A DNA stretch of 64,000 nucleotides from Burkholderia gladioli (GTDB lineage Bacteria > Pseudomonadota > Gammaproteobacteria > Burkholderiales > Burkholderiaceae), in the NCBI RefSeq assembly GCF_000959725.1, contig NZ_CP009322.1, positions 1,302,001-1,366,000 on the forward strand, in the 5' to 3' direction. A program made the position numbers and the translations under genes. Of this stretch, positions 18,009 to 26,690 are shown piece after piece (the first letter of the stretch is position 1; every line of letters begins with the position of its first letter). The notes beneath the pieces were generated by a model. That model searched no databases. It was not told the DNA's origin and saw only the letters and a list, made by a program, of their open reading frames with translations.

Positions 18009-18797
18009 TTACGCGACCTGCTTGTAGCGCGGCGCGGCGTGCACCTGCGAGATGTTCGGCAGGATCGCCTGGCGCGCGCCTTCGTAATTGCGCCACTGGC
18101 CGTCGTCGTGCAGGGTCGGGATGGTCACCGCCTCGTGCAGGTCGTAGCCCGCCAGCGCCGCGTCCACCAGCTCGTCCACTTCCATCACCGCCTGCAGCGA
18201 GTTCACGTCGGTCCCGGCGTGATCCCAGATCTCGGTGCGCGTGGCCGCCGGCAGCACCGCCTGCACATACACGCCCTTCGGTTCGAGCTCGAGCCGCAAG
18301 CCATGCGACAGGTAGGTCAGGAAGGCCTTGGTCGCGCCATACACGGTCAGGCCCAGTTCCGGCGCGAAGCCGACCACCGAGCTGATGTTGACGATCGCGC
18401 CCTGGCCCTCGCGCGCGAAACGCGGCGCGACGGCCGCGGCCAGCCGCGCCGGGGCGGTGGTGTTCAGCGTGATCAGGGTTTCGACCGCGTCGGGCGTCTG
18501 CTGCACGAAGCCGCCCGGGATGGTGGTGCCGGCATTGTTGACCAGCACGCCGATCTTGGCGTCCTCGGCCAGGCGCGCCTCGACGCGGCGCAGGTCCTCG
18601 GGCTTGGTCAGGTCGGCGTTGAGGATCTCGACGTTCACGCCGTATTCGGCGCGCAGGCGGTTCGCGACCTCGGTCAGGCGCGAGAGATTGCGCGCGACCA
18701 GCACCAGGTCGTGGCCGCGTTTCGCGAACCGGTCGGCATACACGGCGCCAATGCCGGTGGAGGCACCGGTGACGAGCACTGCGGGAAGCTTCGACAT
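18009..18797 (-). CDS. Short-chain dehydrogenase/reductase (classical SDR)
   Basis: A 262-residue NAD(P)-dependent oxidoreductase. The dinucleotide-binding motif TGASTGIG starts at residue 10, NNAG sits in the middle, and the catalytic YxxxK is Tyr153/Lys157 (VYGATKAFL). The C-terminal part is slightly long and ends RYKQVA. The ATG at 18797 follows a GGAG site; upstream in-frame ATGs fall inside the palindromic operator region and are unlikely. It is divergent from a TetR regulator, a common pairing in which the regulator represses the SDR until an aldehyde or similar ligand arrives. The substrate is unknown. Confidence 0.88.
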   Translation of the reverse strand: MSKLPAVLVTGASTGIGAVYADRFAKRGHDLVLVARNLSRLTEVANRLRAEYGVNVEILNADLTKPEDLRRVEARLAEDAKIGVLVNNAGTTIPGGFVQQTPDAVETLITLNTTAPARLAAAVAPRFAREGQGAIVNISSVVGFAPELGLTVYGATKAFLTYLSHGLRLELEPKGVYVQAVLPAATRTEIWDHAGTDVNSLQAVMEVDELVDAALAGYDLHEAVTIPTLHDDGQWRNYEGARQAILPNISQVHAAPRYKQVA

Positions 18798-18845
18798 GCT
18801 GTTTCTCCAGGAAGGAAATGGGGGTAAGACCGGCATCGATTTATT

Positions 18846-18861
18846 CATGATGGCCGTCATG
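18846..18861. promoter_or_regulatory. Operator-like palindrome 1 in the SDR/TetR gap
   Basis: CATGATGGCCGTCATG is a 16-bp inverted repeat with CATGA/TCATG arms. It lies between the divergent SDR and TetR starts. Its centre is 24 bp from that of the second, similar palindrome. Likely a TetR-family binding site. Confidence 0.7.
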
Positions 18862-18869
18862 TTTTTAAT

Positions 18870-18885
18870 CATGATGTCGATCATG
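18870..18885. promoter_or_regulatory. Operator-like palindrome 2 in the SDR/TetR gap
   Basis: CATGATGTCGATCATG is a 16-bp inverted repeat with perfect 6-bp arms CATGAT/ATCATG around GTCG. It shares the CATGA half-site with palindrome 1 and lies 31 bases before the TetR start, so it is well placed for autoregulation. Confidence 0.72.
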
Positions 18886-18916
18886 TATCATGTCAAGCAT
18901 TGGATGGGAGGTGCGT

Positions 18917-19507
18917 ATGAGAGTGAGTCGGGAGCAGGTCGCCGAGAATCGGCGGCAGATCCTCGCGGCAGCCAGCCGGCTGTTCCGCGAGCGCGGTTTC
19001 GATGCGGTGACGGTGGCCGAGGTGATGAGCGCGGCCGGGCTGACGCACGGCGGTTTCTACGGCTACTTCAAGTCGAAGGAAGACCTGATTGCGCAGACCC
19101 TGGCCGAGGTGGTGAAGGGCAGCGAGGACCTGCGCGGGCTGAACGTGCTGGAGTACGCCGCCACCTACCTGACGCCCGACCACCGCGACCATCCGGCCGC
19201 CGGCTGCCCGCTGGCGGCGCTCGGCGCCGAGGCCTCGCGCCAGGCGCCCGAGGTGCGTGGCGCGTTGGGCGGCGGGCTCGGTCGGCAGGTGGCGCGCTTC
19301 GCGGCGAGCATCGAGGGCGCCGACGAAACGCTGGCACGACGCGCCGCGATCGGCAGTTGGGCAGCCATGGTGGGCGCGATGATCCTGGCGCGCCTGTCCG
19401 ACGATCCGGCGCTGTCCGATGAGATGCTGCGCGAGACGCGCGCATGGATCGAGCACAACGTGCCGCATGCCGGGCCGGTGCCCGAAGCGTCGCCGTCGGC
19501 TGTTTGA
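18917..19507 (+). CDS. TetR-family transcriptional regulator
   Basis: A 196-residue repressor-type protein. The N-terminal helix-turn-helix (about residues 10-55, AASRLFRERGFDAVTVAEVMSAAGLTHGGFYGYFKSKEDL) is of the AcrR/NemR-like kind. The C-terminal domain holds a Cys in the segment HPAAGCPLAALGAEA, a feature of TetR proteins that sense electrophiles or aldehydes. GGGAGG lies just before the ATG at 18917. It is divergent from the SDR gene with two matching palindromes between them, so it probably represses both promoters. Confidence 0.9.
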   Translation: MRVSREQVAENRRQILAAASRLFRERGFDAVTVAEVMSAAGLTHGGFYGYFKSKEDLIAQTLAEVVKGSEDLRGLNVLEYAATYLTPDHRDHPAAGCPLAALGAEASRQAPEVRGALGGGLGRQVARFAASIEGADETLARRAAIGSWAAMVGAMILARLSDDPALSDEMLRETRAWIEHNVPHAGPVPEASPSAV

Positions 19508-19520
19508 GATCTGGTAGGCA

Positions 19521-19556
19521 GGCCGTCATCCCTTGCGGATTGACGGCCTTATTTTT
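19521..19556 (+). terminator. Rho-independent terminator after the TetR gene
   Basis: The stem GGCCGTCA / TGACGGCC, extendable by TCC/GGA across a one-base bulge, has a short loop and is followed by TTATTTTT. It starts 13 bases after the TetR stop codon. This is a textbook intrinsic terminator. Confidence 0.85.
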
Positions 19557-19621
19557 GTCCGGGTAATATTCTGCGCTAATCCGATCACCCTGCCTGGCAA
19601 CCAGGCCTCGATGTAGACGCC

Positions 19622-20272
19622 ATGTCCGATCCAGTCTTTCTTCCACGCTATACCGGCTTCGATGGCGTGACCCATCTCGTCTCCGGGGATCTCGCCACGG
19701 TAGCGGTGGCGATCCGGCACGCGACGCGGACGCCGGCGCCGGGCCCGGTGCTGCTGTTCGACAACGCGACCGGCCGCTCGATCGATGTCGATCTGCGCGG
19801 CAGCGACGAGGAAATCCGCGCGCGTTTCACCGCAGCGGACCAGCAACCCGAACCGATTCCCGTGACTGAGCCGTCGCCGGGTGAGGCGGTGGCTCCCGAT
19901 AGCGGCGAGGCCGGCAGCGCGCCGCGCGGGCGCGGCCGGCCAAGGCTCGGCGTGGTGGCGCGCGAGGTCACCTTGCTGCCGAGGCATTGGGACTGGCTGG
20001 CCGCCCAGCCGGGCGGCGCGTCGGTGGCCTTGCGCAAGCTGGTCGACGAGGCGCGGCGCGAACATGGCGAGCGCGATCGCCGGCGCCTCGCCAACGAGCG
20101 TGCCTACCACTTCATGTCGGCGCTGGCCGGCGATCTGCCCGGCTTCGAGGAAGCCTCGCGCGCGCTGTTCGCTGGCGACATGGCGGGCTTTCACGATCGG
20201 ATCGAGGCCTGGCCGCGCGACCTGCGCGAGCATCTGCTGCGGCTCGCGGAGCCCGGGGCGCAATGGCGCTGA
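19622..20272 (+). CDS. DUF2239 family protein
   Basis: A 216-residue protein of unknown function. It shows the conserved DUF2239 segment GRPRLGVVAREVTLLPRHWDWLAAQPG (given here as two joined motifs, about residues 103-130) and a helical C-terminal half with RAYHFMSALAGDLPGFEEASRALF. Residues about 75-103 are a flexible Pro/Glu/Ala linker. There is no signal or membrane segment, so it is likely cytosolic. The gene stands alone between a terminator and a convergent lipoprotein gene 10 bases away. Confidence 0.82.
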   Translation: MSDPVFLPRYTGFDGVTHLVSGDLATVAVAIRHATRTPAPGPVLLFDNATGRSIDVDLRGSDEEIRARFTAADQQPEPIPVTEPSPGEAVAPDSGEAGSAPRGRGRPRLGVVAREVTLLPRHWDWLAAQPGGASVALRKLVDEARREHGERDRRRLANERAYHFMSALAGDLPGFEEASRALFAGDMAGFHDRIEAWPRDLREHLLRLAEPGAQWR

Positions 20273-20282
20273 AACCTCAGGA

Positions 20283-20942
20283 TCACGGTCGAGTGGCGGC
20301 GGGCGGCGGCGCAATCGTCGTCGGGCGCGGTGCCTCGGTGGTGCCGGCCGATTCCGCGGCCTTGCCGATCGGCTCGCCGTCCAGGGCCGCACCGACCAGC
20401 TTGAAGAAATCGTCATAGCTGGCCGCATCGGTCAGCGTCCAGGTTTTCGAATCGCCATTGCTGTCGTAGACGGTGTTCTCGAAGCGCGCGCGCACCTCGG
20501 CGCCGCCGTGTCCGTCGGCGCGCACGCTGACCAGCGCGGTGGTGTACTGGTGATCGGGCTTGGCCGGCAGGGCGCCGAACTTCTGCTTCAGCGCGCCGCG
20601 CAATACCTCGTGCCATTTCGCGATCAGCACCTTGCTGCGCCCGCCCTCGACGATGCCCGACTCGACATCGCTCGTCACCGGCGAATAAGCTTCCGCCTTC
20701 AAAGCCGCAGCTACCGCCTCGATGGCGTGGTCTGGCGTGGCACGCGCGAAGCCGTGATGGCGTACCTTCTCCAGCCTCGCGCGTTCGGCGGGGGTGAGAT
20801 CGACGGTGACCTGGCGCGAGCTGTAGCGGATCATGCCACCGCCCGTGCCGGTGATGCGCTCGTTGGGATTCTGGTTCGCGCAGGCGGCCAGCACGAGGCT
20901 GGCCAGGGCCGCGCCGAGCAGGACGGCAGGGCCTGCGCGCAT
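20283..20942 (-). CDS. Predicted lipoprotein of unknown function
   Basis: A 219-residue protein with a lipoprotein signal: hydrophobic core and LAAC lipobox, Cys at residue 21 (SLVLAACANQ). The mature part begins with polar NERITGTGGG and then has an alpha/beta domain containing SDVESGIVEGGRSKVLIAKWHEVLRG. It ends in a Pro/Thr-rich tail. I do not recognise the family. It is convergent with the DUF2239 gene and divergent from the GcvA-like regulator. Confidence 0.75.
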   Translation of the reverse strand: MRAGPAVLLGAALASLVLAACANQNPNERITGTGGGMIRYSSRQVTVDLTPAERARLEKVRHHGFARATPDHAIEAVAAALKAEAYSPVTSDVESGIVEGGRSKVLIAKWHEVLRGALKQKFGALPAKPDHQYTTALVSVRADGHGGAEVRARFENTVYDSNGDSKTWTLTDAASYDDFFKLVGAALDGEPIGKAAESAGTTEAPRPTTIAPPPAATRP

Positions 20943-21080
20943 CAAGGCGAACCTCGCAGTAAAACTCGCATGAGGGAAGCGGAAATCGGGATGAGATCCC
21001 GATTTTAAGGCGCGGTGAAGCTTCCTCCAATTGAAAGATTCTGCTAGATATGCAAGAAAATCTTGGAAATGGAGCCGCCG

Positions 21081-21965
21081 ATGCGCCGCCTGCCGCCCTT
21101 GAATGCCCTGCGCAGTTTCGAAGCCGCCGGGCGCCTGAAGAGTCTCGCCAAGGCCGCCGACGAGCTGTGCGTCACGCATAGCGCCATCACCCAGCAGATT
21201 CGCGTGCTGGAGGACTACCTGGGACAGAAGCTGTTCGAGCGCAAGGGCCGATCGCTGCAGATGACGCCGCGCGCGCGCCAGTACCTGGCCGACGTGGCGA
21301 GCTGCCTGGGGCGCCTCGGCGAGGCCACCACGCAGATGACGGGCGAGGCGGCGGCGCGCGTGATCCGCGTCAATACCTCGGCCTCGTTCGCGCACGGCTG
21401 GCTGGTGCCTCGGCTGGCGGCCTTTCAGGCGCGGCATGCCGATATCGACGTGCAGATCGTGGTGTCGGCCGAGATGAGCCTGGACCAGATCGAGGAGTCG
21501 AACGACGTGATCGTGCGCCGCTACGAGCCGAACCTGCGCCGTTACGGTTATGTCTCGCGGCGGCTGATGGCGAACCAGGCGGTGGCGGTCTGCTCGCCGC
21601 GCCTGCCCGACCTCGACCGCCTGCGCGAGCCGGCCGACCTTCGCAATGCGCGGCTGCTGCACTACACCGGCATCGTCGAGGCCTGGCGCTTCTGGTTCCT
21701 CAATGCCGGCGTGCCGACCGGCGAGACGCTCGGCGGCCGCTATTTCGAGCAGTTCTTCCTGCTGTTGCAGGCGGCCGTCTGTGGCCTCGGCATCGGGCTC
21801 GTGCCGCGCGCGATGGTGGCCGGCGACATCGAGCAGGGGCGGCTCGTGCAGTTGTTTCCCGAGGTCCGGCTCGAAGGCGCGCCGTTCCACTGCCTGTATC
21901 GCGATGCCCCCAACGACCGCGAGTTGACGGTATTCCTCGACTGGCTGTTCGAGAGCGCGGCCTGA
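21081..21965 (+). CDS. LysR-family regulator, GcvA type
   Basis: A 294-residue regulator with an N-terminal winged helix-turn-helix (LNALRSFEAAGRLKSLAKAADELCVTHSAITQQI, stated as a region at about residues 6-40) and a substrate-binding-like effector domain from about 92. The LPPLNALRSFEAAGR start is typical of GcvA-like LysR proteins. The ATG at 21081 has GGAG six bases before it; an ATG at 21069 and a TTG at 21063 are in frame. It is convergent with the deaminase gene 22 bases away and divergent from the lipoprotein. Its target is unknown. Confidence 0.87.
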   Translation: MRRLPPLNALRSFEAAGRLKSLAKAADELCVTHSAITQQIRVLEDYLGQKLFERKGRSLQMTPRARQYLADVASCLGRLGEATTQMTGEAAARVIRVNTSASFAHGWLVPRLAAFQARHADIDVQIVVSAEMSLDQIEESNDVIVRRYEPNLRRYGYVSRRLMANQAVAVCSPRLPDLDRLREPADLRNARLLHYTGIVEAWRFWFLNAGVPTGETLGGRYFEQFFLLLQAAVCGLGIGLVPRAMVAGDIEQGRLVQLFPEVRLEGAPFHCLYRDAPNDRELTVFLDWLFESAA

Positions 21966-21987
21966 ACGCCGCGCACTCGTGCCTGTT

Positions 21988-23088
21988 TCAGGCGGTCGCC
22001 AGCGCGGCCGCGAGCCGGTCGAATTCCGGGCCCCAGGCGGCGCGCCAGGCCTGCCGCGTCGCCTCGTCCACCCAGGCGCCGTCGATCCCGTTGAGCATGA
22101 ATTCGCGCAAGGCCTCGATGCCGAAGCCGAAATGGCTGTGCATCAGTTCCCAGGCCTCGCTCGGGTTGACCTTGTGCAAGGTCGGGTCGTCGGTATTCGG
22201 GTGGATCTTCAATCCGAGCCCGGGCATCCGGCGGATCGGGTGCCGTTCGGCCCACTGCTCGGGCGGCAGCGTGCGCAGGTAGTAGGAATTGGTCGGCACC
22301 ACCGTGAACACCGTGCCGCGCGCCGCATGGCGCTCGGCCAGCGCCGGGTTGTCGACGATCGTGTAGCCGTGGTCGAGCCGGTCCACCCGCAGCAGCTCGA
22401 GCGCGGTCTCGACGTTGCGCCAGGGCATGCCGAACTCGCCGGCATGCGCCGTGGTCCGGAAGCCGGCCTCGCGCGCCTCGCGATAGGCCTTCCAGAACAG
22501 CTCGGGCGGGCGGTCGTTCTCGCGGTAGTCGATGCCGATCCCGGCCACTTCCTCGGCGCGGCAGGCCTTCATCCAGTCCACCATCTGCACCGCCTCGTCG
22601 GGATCGGCCTCGCGGTCGATGCTCGGGATCAGCCTGGCGCTGATGCCGAAATCGCGCGCGGCGTCGCGGATCGCGGTGACGATCGCGGCCTGCGCGTCGG
22701 CATAGGCGATGCCCGACACGCGCACCGTGCCGGTCGGATTCCAGAAGAACTCGCTGTGGCGCACGTTGTGCGCGGCCGCGTCCTCCAGGTATTCGTAGGC
22801 GAGGCGGCGCAGGTCGTCGGCGCGCGTGAGCAGGTGCTGGTCGAGCGCGCGCAGCACGCGCAGCACGCCCACCGGCTTCTCGCCACGCGTGTAGAAGGCC
22901 TCGATCTCGGCGCGCTCGATCGGCGCGCGGGTGCGCTCGGCCAGCTCGATGAAGGTCTCGCGCCGCACCGCGCCCAGCAGGTGGCAGTGCAGCTCGACCT
23001 TGGGCAGGGCGCGGAAGAAGGCGCGATGGGCCGGCGTCAGGACGATGCCGGTGCGCGCGGCCGGCACGTTGCCGGGTGTCTCGTTCAT
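21988..23088 (-). CDS. Adenosine/adenine deaminase family protein
   Basis: A 366-residue metal-dependent hydrolase of the adenosine deaminase family, which releases ammonia from adenosine (to inosine) or adenine (to hypoxanthine). The zinc-binding HxH is His34/His36 in ELHCHLLGA. The catalytic HAGE and the metal ligand segment NTDDP are both present. The usual HxHLDG or HxHLEG reads HCHLLG here, so the acidic residue is replaced by Leu. It sits 79 bases after an NCS2 purine permease on the same strand, which supports a purine substrate. Whether it acts on the base or the nucleoside cannot be decided from sequence. Confidence 0.87.
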   Translation of the reverse strand: MNETPGNVPAARTGIVLTPAHRAFFRALPKVELHCHLLGAVRRETFIELAERTRAPIERAEIEAFYTRGEKPVGVLRVLRALDQHLLTRADDLRRLAYEYLEDAAAHNVRHSEFFWNPTGTVRVSGIAYADAQAAIVTAIRDAARDFGISARLIPSIDREADPDEAVQMVDWMKACRAEEVAGIGIDYRENDRPPELFWKAYREAREAGFRTTAHAGEFGMPWRNVETALELLRVDRLDHGYTIVDNPALAERHAARGTVFTVVPTNSYYLRTLPPEQWAERHPIRRMPGLGLKIHPNTDDPTLHKVNPSEAWELMHSHFGFGIEALREFMLNGIDGAWVDEATRQAWRAAWGPEFDRLAAALATA

Positions 23089-23167
23089 GGGAATCTCGTT
23101 TCTCGTTATCGGTATTGCCTGGATCCTGCAGCAACAGCGGGTGATGAAGGTCGTGAACCCGCAGCTC

Positions 23168-24529
23168 TCAATGCGGCTTCACGACGGTCCAGAAGTAGTA
23201 GCCGAGCGGGACCGCCAGCAGCACCAGCCCCAGCGGCACCTCGCGAAAACGCCCGGCCAGCAGCTTGACCAGCACGTAGCAGAGCAGCCCGCCGGCGATA
23301 CCGGTGCCGAAGCTGTTGGCCATCAGCGTGAGCAGCACCATCGACAGCACCGGCAGCGCGTCGGTGAAGTCGTCGAAGCGGGTCTGGCGGATGGTGCCGA
23401 ACATCGACAGGCCGATCAGGATCAGCGCCGGCGCGGTGGCCTCCTTGGTGACCATCAGCGCCACCGGCACGAACAGCAGCATCAGGGCGAACATCGCGGC
23501 GGCCGCCAGCGAGGACAGCCCGCTGCGCCCGCCGGCCTCGACTCCGGCCGCCGACTCGACCAGCGCCGTCAGCGCCGGAATGCCGAGCAGCGGGCCCAGG
23601 GTGGCGGCGATCGAGTCGACCAGGAACGGGCGATTGATGTTGGGCAGGTTGGCGTGTTCGTCGAGCAGGTTGGCCTTGGCGCCCACCGCCAGCGTGGTGC
23701 CTAGCGTCGAGAAGAACTCGGCGGCGAAGAAGGCGAACAGGTAGGGCAGCGAGGCGAGCGTGAGCGCGCCGGGCAGGTCGAGCTGGAACGCCACCGGGGC
23801 GATCGGGTGCGGCCAGGAGAGCCAGGCCGCCGGCAGGTGGGTCACGCCGAGCGGCACGCCGGCCGCCGCCGCGATCAGGATCGCCCACAGGATCGCGCCG
23901 GGCACCTTGCGGCCCTGCAGGACCACCGCGGCGGCCAGGCCGATCAGGGCCACGCAGGTGCCGGGGCGCGTGAAATCGCCGAGCGCGAGGGTATTGGTCC
24001 TGGCGTTGACGATCACCATGCCCGCGTTGCGAAAGCCCAGCACGGCGATGAACAGGCCGATCGAGGCGCCCAGGCCGAGCTTGATCTGCGCCGGCACCAG
24101 CCGCATCACCAGGCTGCGCGCGCCGGCCAGGGTCAGCGCCAGGAACAGCAGCCCCGACACGCAGGCGATGCCGAGCCCGGTCTGCCAGGGCACGTGCTCC
24201 GCGCCGGCCAGGGTCACGCCGACGATCACCGAGCCGCCGATGCCGGGCCCGACCAGGAACGGCAGGTTCGCATACAGCCCCATCAGCACGCTGGCCAGCA
24301 CGAACACGATGATGGTGGCGGTGGTGGCGGCGCCGCGGTCCATCCCGCCGCTGGCCAGCAGCGAGGGGATCACCACCAGCAGGTAGGCCGCCGCCAGGAA
24401 GGAGGTGAGGCCCGCCAGCACCTCGGTGCGCACGCTGCTGCGGCGCTCGCGCAGCGCGAAGCGCCGTTCGAGCCAGTTGTCCGGCGCCGCTGCCTGCGGG
24501 CCCTTGCTTGCTGCCATGTTCGTCTTCAT
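23168..24529 (-). CDS. NCS2-family purine permease (AzgA-like)
   Basis: A 453-residue inner-membrane transporter with 12-14 hydrophobic helices. The N-terminal WLERRFALRERRSSVRTEVLAGLTSFLAAAY region and the loop VGAKANLLDEHANLPNINRPFLVDS match the AzgA branch, which takes up adenine, guanine or hypoxanthine with protons. The ATG at 24529 and one at 24550 are both possible starts. It leads the unit with the deaminase and is divergent from a LysR regulator. Confidence 0.88.
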   Translation of the reverse strand: MKTNMAASKGPQAAAPDNWLERRFALRERRSSVRTEVLAGLTSFLAAAYLLVVIPSLLASGGMDRGAATTATIIVFVLASVLMGLYANLPFLVGPGIGGSVIVGVTLAGAEHVPWQTGLGIACVSGLLFLALTLAGARSLVMRLVPAQIKLGLGASIGLFIAVLGFRNAGMVIVNARTNTLALGDFTRPGTCVALIGLAAAVVLQGRKVPGAILWAILIAAAAGVPLGVTHLPAAWLSWPHPIAPVAFQLDLPGALTLASLPYLFAFFAAEFFSTLGTTLAVGAKANLLDEHANLPNINRPFLVDSIAATLGPLLGIPALTALVESAAGVEAGGRSGLSSLAAAAMFALMLLFVPVALMVTKEATAPALILIGLSMFGTIRQTRFDDFTDALPVLSMVLLTLMANSFGTGIAGGLLCYVLVKLLAGRFREVPLGLVLLAVPLGYYFWTVVKPH

Positions 24530-24614
24530 CCTGTCTGAATTATTTGGCATCGCCCATCCCGCCTATACTGCGGCCCATCCCGTTCAACCGCCGGCCTGCC
24601 GCGCTTTCCCGACG

Positions 24615-25526
24615 ATGCCGTCCAACCGTTCTCCGCTGCTGCCCGCGCTGACCCTGCGCCAGGTGCAGTACTTCGTGGTGCTCGCGCATGCGCGCAGCTT
24701 CACGCAGGCCGCGCAGTCGCTGTCACTGACGCAGCCGGCGCTGACCGCCGCGATCCGGCAGATCGAGTTCCTGCTCGGCGGCCCGCTGTTCGCGCGTTCC
24801 TCGCAGGGGCTCACGCTGACGGCCGCCGGCGCGAGCATCCTGCCGCTGGCCGAGCGCCTGCTGAACCAGGCGCGCGGCAGCTTCGACGACATGGCGCGCA
24901 CCTTCAGCGAGCGCACCAAGACCGTGCGCATCTCCTTCATTCCTTCCGTGGCGGGGCGCCTGCTGCCCGCGCTCAAGGCCTTGCGCTCGCGCCATCCCGA
25001 GCTGCGCTTCGCGCTGACCGACAGCCCGAACCCGGCGCTGACGGCCGCCGTGCGCGACGGCTCGGCCGATCTCGGCATCGGCGTGCACGAGCCCGAGGAC
25101 AGCGACGAGACACTGCGCTACGAGGACCTGTTCGAGGACGAACTGGTGGCCGTGCTGCGTCGCGACGATCCGCTGGCGCGCCGCAAGTCGGTGCCCTGGG
25201 CGCGGCTGGCCGATCGCGAGCTGGGCGGCTTCGTGCGCGGCAGCGTGATCGATGCGCTGGCCCGCACCGGCGGCGCGCAGAAACTGCCGCTGGAGCTGGC
25301 CTACCGGATGGAATACACCGAGCCGCTCTATGCGCTCGCGCGCAACGGCCTGGCGGTCGCCATCCTGCCGAGCCTCTACACCCTGCACCTGCACGATCCC
25401 GAGCTGGTCGCGCTGCGCCTGGACAAGCCGCGCGTGACGCGCGCGATCTCGCTGATCTCCCTGCCCGGCGACGATCGCGGCCCGCACGTGCGGCTGTGCC
25501 GCGAGTGGCTGCGGCGCGGCTTGTAG
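24615..25526 (+). CDS. LysR-family regulator of the purine block
   Basis: A 303-residue LysR protein. The helix-turn-helix at about residues 12-75 includes RQVQYFVVLAHARSFTQAA and LTQPALTAAIRQIE; a periplasmic-binding-like effector domain follows from about 100. It is divergent from the purine permease with 85 bases between starts, a classic LysR target arrangement. A TATACT sequence at 24564-24569 may be its -10 box. Control of the permease-deaminase unit is inferred from position. Confidence 0.87.
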   Translation: MPSNRSPLLPALTLRQVQYFVVLAHARSFTQAAQSLSLTQPALTAAIRQIEFLLGGPLFARSSQGLTLTAAGASILPLAERLLNQARGSFDDMARTFSERTKTVRISFIPSVAGRLLPALKALRSRHPELRFALTDSPNPALTAAVRDGSADLGIGVHEPEDSDETLRYEDLFEDELVAVLRRDDPLARRKSVPWARLADRELGGFVRGSVIDALARTGGAQKLPLELAYRMEYTEPLYALARNGLAVAILPSLYTLHLHDPELVALRLDKPRVTRAISLISLPGDDRGPHVRLCREWLRRGL

Positions 25527-25643
25527 CGCGTCGGCTGGCTCGTCGCGATGATCCGCATGGCGAACCGTGCCGGTCGCCCTCGGCCGTCGCCGAGCGGGGC
25601 TCGCGTTCCACGCAATGCCCCCAACGTTCCGCGTGACGCGCCC

Positions 25644-26678
25644 TCAGGGCAGCGTCGCGATCTTCTCGCGCAGCGTCGCGTAGAAGCGATCCGCATCGAC
25701 CTCGGTGATCCAGGTCGCGTTCGGCTTGCGGCCGCTGTGCCCGCTCCAGTCCACCACCGTCTCGCCGAGCGTCCACTGCCCGGTGGTCTCCACCTCGACA
25801 TTGACCAGCTTGCCCTTGAACAGCGAGGGATCGACCAGGTAGCCGGTCGCGCTCGGGTCGTACATCGGCGCCGATTCGACACCGCGCCGCTTGTTCTGGT
25901 AGGCCACCTCGGCCGCCATGATGTCGGCCACGACCTTGCCGCAGCGATTGCCGAGCGCGCGGAACGGCTCGATGCGCGCCGGCGTGATCGGCGCCTTGAC
26001 CGCCACGTCGCGCGGCAGCACCACGATCGGCACGCCCGAGGCCAGCACGATGCGGGCCGCTTCCGGGTCGACATAGACATTGAACTCGGCGGCCGGCGTG
26101 ATGTTGCCGCGCTCGAAGAAGGCGCCGCCCATCAGCACGATCTCGCGCAGCGCGTCGCGGATCTCGGGCGCCTCGGTCAGCGCGGTGGCGAGATTGGTCA
26201 GCGGGCCCAGCGCGCAGATCGTCACGCTCTGTTTCGGCGCCGCGCGCAGCGTCTCGACCAGGTACTGCACCGCGTGCTGCGGCGCGACCGGCGCCTGCGG
26301 CTCGGGCAGCTCGACGCCTTCCAGGCCGGTCTTGCCGTGCACGTTGGCGGCCGTGATCAGCTCGCGCATCAGCGGCCGCGGGCAGCCGGCGTAGACCGGC
26401 AGCGTCCGGGTGCGTCCCGCCCAGTCGCGGATGATGCGCGCATTGCGTTCGGTCAGCTCGAGCGGCACGTTGCCGGCCACCGCCGTCAGCGCGCGCACGT
26501 CGAGCCGGTCGCTGGCGCCGAGCGCGAACAGGATCGCGATGGCGTCGTCCTGTCCCGGATCGCAGTCGATGATCACGCTGCGCCGTTCGCCGGCGGCAAA
26601 GCCGGCGAGCGGCAGCAAGGTGCCGGCCGCGAGCGCGGTGCCGGTCTTGAGGAAGGAGCGCCTGCTGGTGTTGGACAT
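25644..26678 (-). CDS. Tat-exported nucleoside hydrolase (IUNH family)
   Basis: A 344-residue enzyme that splits the N-glycosidic bond of nucleosides into base and ribose. The calcium-binding signature DCDPGQDDA (Asp38, Asp40, Asp44, Asp45) is intact. A clear twin-arginine signal, SRRSFLKTGTALAAG, starts at residue 5, so the folded enzyme should be exported to the periplasm. Many characterised bacterial IUNH enzymes are cytosolic, so the location is notable. It follows the porin gene by only 12 bases on the same strand. Together with the AzgA-like permease it would feed purine bases from outside nucleosides. Confidence 0.9.
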   Translation of the reverse strand: MSNTSRRSFLKTGTALAAGTLLPLAGFAAGERRSVIIDCDPGQDDAIAILFALGASDRLDVRALTAVAGNVPLELTERNARIIRDWAGRTRTLPVYAGCPRPLMRELITAANVHGKTGLEGVELPEPQAPVAPQHAVQYLVETLRAAPKQSVTICALGPLTNLATALTEAPEIRDALREIVLMGGAFFERGNITPAAEFNVYVDPEAARIVLASGVPIVVLPRDVAVKAPITPARIEPFRALGNRCGKVVADIMAAEVAYQNKRRGVESAPMYDPSATGYLVDPSLFKGKLVNVEVETTGQWTLGETVVDWSGHSGRKPNATWITEVDADRFYATLREKIATLP

Positions 26679-26690
26679 GGTTTTCCGGAG

